Source: Gliomastix tumulicola (lineage: Eukaryota > Ascomycota > Sordariomycetes > Hypocreales > Bionectriaceae). Taken from it: DNA of 64,000 bases. Position numbers and translations under genes: made by a program. The stretch is taken from contig BCHX01000002.1 of the NCBI GenBank assembly GCA_001599755.1, positions 2,232,001 through 2,296,000 of the forward strand, written 5' to 3'. Positions 63,594 through 64,000 of this stretch are shown in pieces (positions within the stretch are counted from its first letter, which is position 1; every line of letters starts with the position of its first letter). The notes under the pieces were generated by a model. It was not told the DNA's origin. It ran no database searches and was given only the letters and a program-made list of their open reading frames with translations.

Positions 63594-64000
63594 ATGGCAG
63601 TCAAGGCGACAACAGAGAAGGTCCTCCGCGTCGGCGTCGACGTCGGAGGGACAAACACGGACTGGTCAGTCTTCGCCTATCTAGCTGTATACACGACTCC
63701 TATCATTAACGCAAACACAGCGTAATCCTCCACCCAGGCGAAGTGACCGAGAAGCACCGCGGCATCCGCAGCGCCGTCAAGACGCCGACAACGCCCGACG
63801 TAACGACAGGCATCGCCACCTCCCTCCGCGGCGCCCTCGACCAGAGCGGTCTGAGCCAGGACGCCATCTCGGCCGTCATGATCGGCACGACGCACTTCAT
63901 CAATGCCGTGGTCCAGGCCGACGACCAGAACCTCGCGCGCATCGCCGTCTTCCGCCTCTGCGGGCCGTACACGCGCGAGAACCCGGCGTTTCTCGACTTC
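63594..64000 (+). CDS. Hydantoinase/oxoprolinase family protein, N-terminal part (cut by window end)
   Basis: Exon 1 63594-63664 and exon 2 from 63721 to the window end, joined by a 56-nt intron, give the first 116 residues. The spliced start MAVKATTEKVLRVGVDVGGTNTDCVILHP carries the VGVDVGGTNTD nucleotide-binding motif of the hydantoinase A/5-oxoprolinase N-terminal domain. MIGTTHFINAVVQADDQNLAR and FRLCGPYTRENPAF follow. These ATP-dependent enzymes open five-membered cyclic amides such as hydantoins or 5-oxoproline. In fungi similar N-termini belong to proteins of about 1000 residues that also carry a DUF917 (S-methyl thiohydantoin desulfurase-type) part; whether this one does cannot be seen here. 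Confidence 0.85.

Overview
This window comes from the nuclear genome of a filamentous ascomycete (Pezizomycotina), with Sordariomycetes most likely. The evidence is short GT-AG introns (about 50 to 310 nt) with CTRAY-type branch sites, G+C-rich coding DNA, an AbaA-type TEA/ATTS conidiation regulator, a HET-domain protein, a GH12 endoglucanase, and several fungal housekeeping genes on both strands. I cannot fix the species from this sequence. I recognise 21 genes, two of them cut by the window edges. Most needed splicing by hand; exon coordinates are in the entries and every multi-exon model keeps frame across its junctions.

Left part (1-20.7 kb) is dense and mostly housekeeping: the tail of an unidentified gene, arp4 (chromatin remodelling), a mitochondrial lysyl-tRNA synthetase, an MFS sugar transporter, the DEAD-box helicase Rok1 (18S rRNA processing), the PIG-P subunit of GPI-anchor synthesis, Vps8 (CORVET tethering), a GPALPP/DUF3752 nuclear protein and a membrane-anchored RING-H2 protein.

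Middle part (20.7-43.2 kb) is looser. A 5.3-kb non-coding stretch precedes a secreted GH12 glycoside hydrolase. Then come cyclophilin H (spliceosomal), a secreted DUF7492-like protein whose predicted mature N-terminus is histidine, the developmental regulator abaA with a 2.3-kb upstream region that contains homopolymer tracts and an assembly gap, mrd1 (five-RRM rRNA processing factor), and a six-exon LC8 dynein light chain.

Right part (43.2-64 kb) opens with an 8.3-kb stretch without a recognisable gene, then an ELL-like elongation factor, a HET-domain protein with a multi-spanning membrane tail, an F-box protein with Cys clusters, and an aspartyl aminopeptidase. It ends with a divergent pair: an NCS1-family (uracil/uridine/allantoin-type) permease and the start of a hydantoinase/oxoprolinase. 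The 577-bp region between them carries a duplicated composite element, a 16-bp perfect palindrome and GATA motifs. This looks like a small nitrogen-scavenging locus and is the most interesting regulatory structure in the window. I found no CRISPR array, no rRNA or tRNA gene I could defend, and no clear transposon.
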